Positions 63,483 through 64,000 of a stretch of DNA of 64,000 bases are shown piece by piece (position 1 is the first letter of the stretch; every line of letters starts with the position of its first letter). The stretch is from Methylobacterium terrae (lineage in GTDB: Bacteria; Pseudomonadota; Alphaproteobacteria; Rhizobiales; Beijerinckiaceae). The stretch is from NCBI RefSeq assembly GCF_003173755.1, contig NZ_CP029553.1, positions 3,930,001 through 3,994,000 of the forward strand. Direction: 5' to 3'. Made by a program: the position numbers and the translations under genes. Under the pieces are notes generated by a model. It ran no database searches and was not told the DNA's origin. It saw nothing but the letters and a program-made list of their open reading frames with translations.

Positions 63483-63935
63483 ATGTCCCGGACGCGCACC
63501 CATCCCGGAAAATATCCGCTCACGGGATACCGGGGGCCGCTGACTCTCAGCGCCGGCCAGCTCGCGGACGCGCTCGGCCTACCGCGATCCTGCTTCAATG
63601 ACAGTGTCCGCGAGCGCCCGTGCGTCGATGCCGACACGGCACTGCGGCTCGGCCGCGACTTCGGCACGACCGCCCAGTTCTGGATCAACATGCGGACGAC
63701 CCACGATCGTGCGGAGGCGGCCGATCCGTCCAGGAACACGCCCCGGCCGGCGTCTCGACTTAAAACAGGCCGAGAGGCGCCCGCTCACGCCGCGTGCCGC
63801 CCCGCCTCGGCGCCGAAATGCCCGATATACCGCTTGGCGATGGCCTCGACCGGCAGCACCACGAACACGTCGGTCGTGCCGAACTGGCGATCGACCACCG
63901 CGCCGTCGCCGAAGGTGGCGCCGACCCGCAGGTAG
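63483..63935 (+). pseudogene. HigA-like addiction-module antidote, probably degraded
   Basis: The first 80 codons resemble HigA-type antidote (XRE) proteins: THPGKYPLTG, then LSAGQLADALGLPRS, then ADTALRLGRDFGTTAQFWINMR. Several conserved positions are changed (CFNDSVRERPC where INDIVRGRRG is expected). No HigB toxin is upstream. The frame continues about 50 codons past the normal end and overlaps the OlsB-like gene antisense, which suggests a lost stop or frameshift. ATG 63483; a longer start at 63426 exists. Confidence 0.55.
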
Positions 63936-64000
63936 CCCTTGATCAGGGGCGGCAGGGCCTGGAGGGCGGCCTTGGGGTCGATCGCCTCGCGGCTGAGGCG
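63785..64000 (-). CDS. OlsB-like ornithine-acyl-ACP N-acyltransferase (3' part; start beyond window)
   Basis: The last 71 residues. The read LPPLIKGYLRVGATFGDGAVVDRQFGTTDVFVVLPVEAI and KRYIGHFGAEAGRHAA match the C terminus of GNAT-type OlsB proteins, which N-acylate ornithine in ornithine-lipid synthesis. The start is outside the window. No ATG/GTG start is within the visible part. Confidence 0.8.
   Translation of the reverse strand, partial: RLSREAIDPKAALQALPPLIKGYLRVGATFGDGAVVDRQFGTTDVFVVLPVEAIAKRYIGHFGAEAGRHAA

Noticed and set aside
1..64000. CRISPR array, prophage, integron, or intact IS element
   Set aside because: No direct-repeat/spacer array, no transposase or integrase, no phage genes were seen; the repeats found are palindromic intergenic elements and in-frame minisatellites.

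Overview
This window looks like ordinary chromosome from a very GC-rich alphaproteobacterium, most likely Methylobacterium or a close relative. This is inferred from base composition, from Rhizobiales-type gene neighbourhoods (uppP-GST-queG, pyrB-pyrC-plsY-dprA-topA, TPR-ispE-polyprenyl synthase-DUF2007-methyltransferase), from a split methylmalonyl-CoA mutase small subunit, and from CtrA-type and EcfG-type promoter motifs. I see no rRNA, tRNA, CRISPR array, prophage or intact insertion sequence. Both ends cut genes: an RND metal pump on the left and an OlsB-like acyltransferase on the right.

Layout. 0-7 kb: RND efflux pump, diguanylate cyclase, heparinase II/III-like protein, rsmB. 7-10 kb: small genes (SDHAF4-like, PH-domain, cupin with an exact general-stress promoter, L,D-transpeptidase, DUF2794, two tiny membrane or secreted proteins). 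10-20.5 kb: rnhB, acyl-CoA ligase plus PPC protein, GNAT, ETF-quinone oxidoreductase, family-4-like uracil-DNA glycosylase, YpfJ protease, moaB, radical SAM protein. 20.5-28 kb: chemoreceptor, secreted TPR protein, ispE, polyprenyl diphosphate synthase, DUF2007, TrmN6-like methyltransferase. 28-36 kb: pyrB-DUF559-pyrC-like-plsY-dprA run leftwards and topA runs rightwards. 36-43.5 kb: MFS transporter, ruvX, UPF0173 hydrolase, an unknown gene behind CtrA boxes, gatC-gatA-gatB. 44-46.6 kb: cold-shock gene followed by small unknown genes.

46.7-50.7 kb is the most distinctive part. A cobalamin riboswitch lies in front of a siderophore-type TonB receptor, which overlaps a 90-residue protein resembling the tail of a serine recombinase, which in turn overlaps a membrane acyltransferase. 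The 3' strand of the riboswitch P1 stem is repeated three times at exactly 17-bp spacing. 50.8-56 kb: an orphan TAXI solute-binding protein, an overlapping OpgC/SGNH pair, and a serine carboxypeptidase with a lipoprotein. 56-64 kb: holC, mutA, uppP, GST, queG, an SDR, a NeuD-like acetyltransferase, a HigA-like remnant and the OlsB end.

Recurring themes are composite palindromic repeats in intergenic gaps (28.2, 32.0, 41.9 and 56.2 kb) and 15-bp in-frame minisatellites at protein ends or linkers. I found no large undescribed defence or biosynthetic system. The best leads are the riboswitch operon and its triplicated stem, the CtrA-box gene, the degenerate PyrC, the Fe-S-poor glycosylase and the OpgC/SGNH pair. 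All functions were read by eye from sequence; no search was run.
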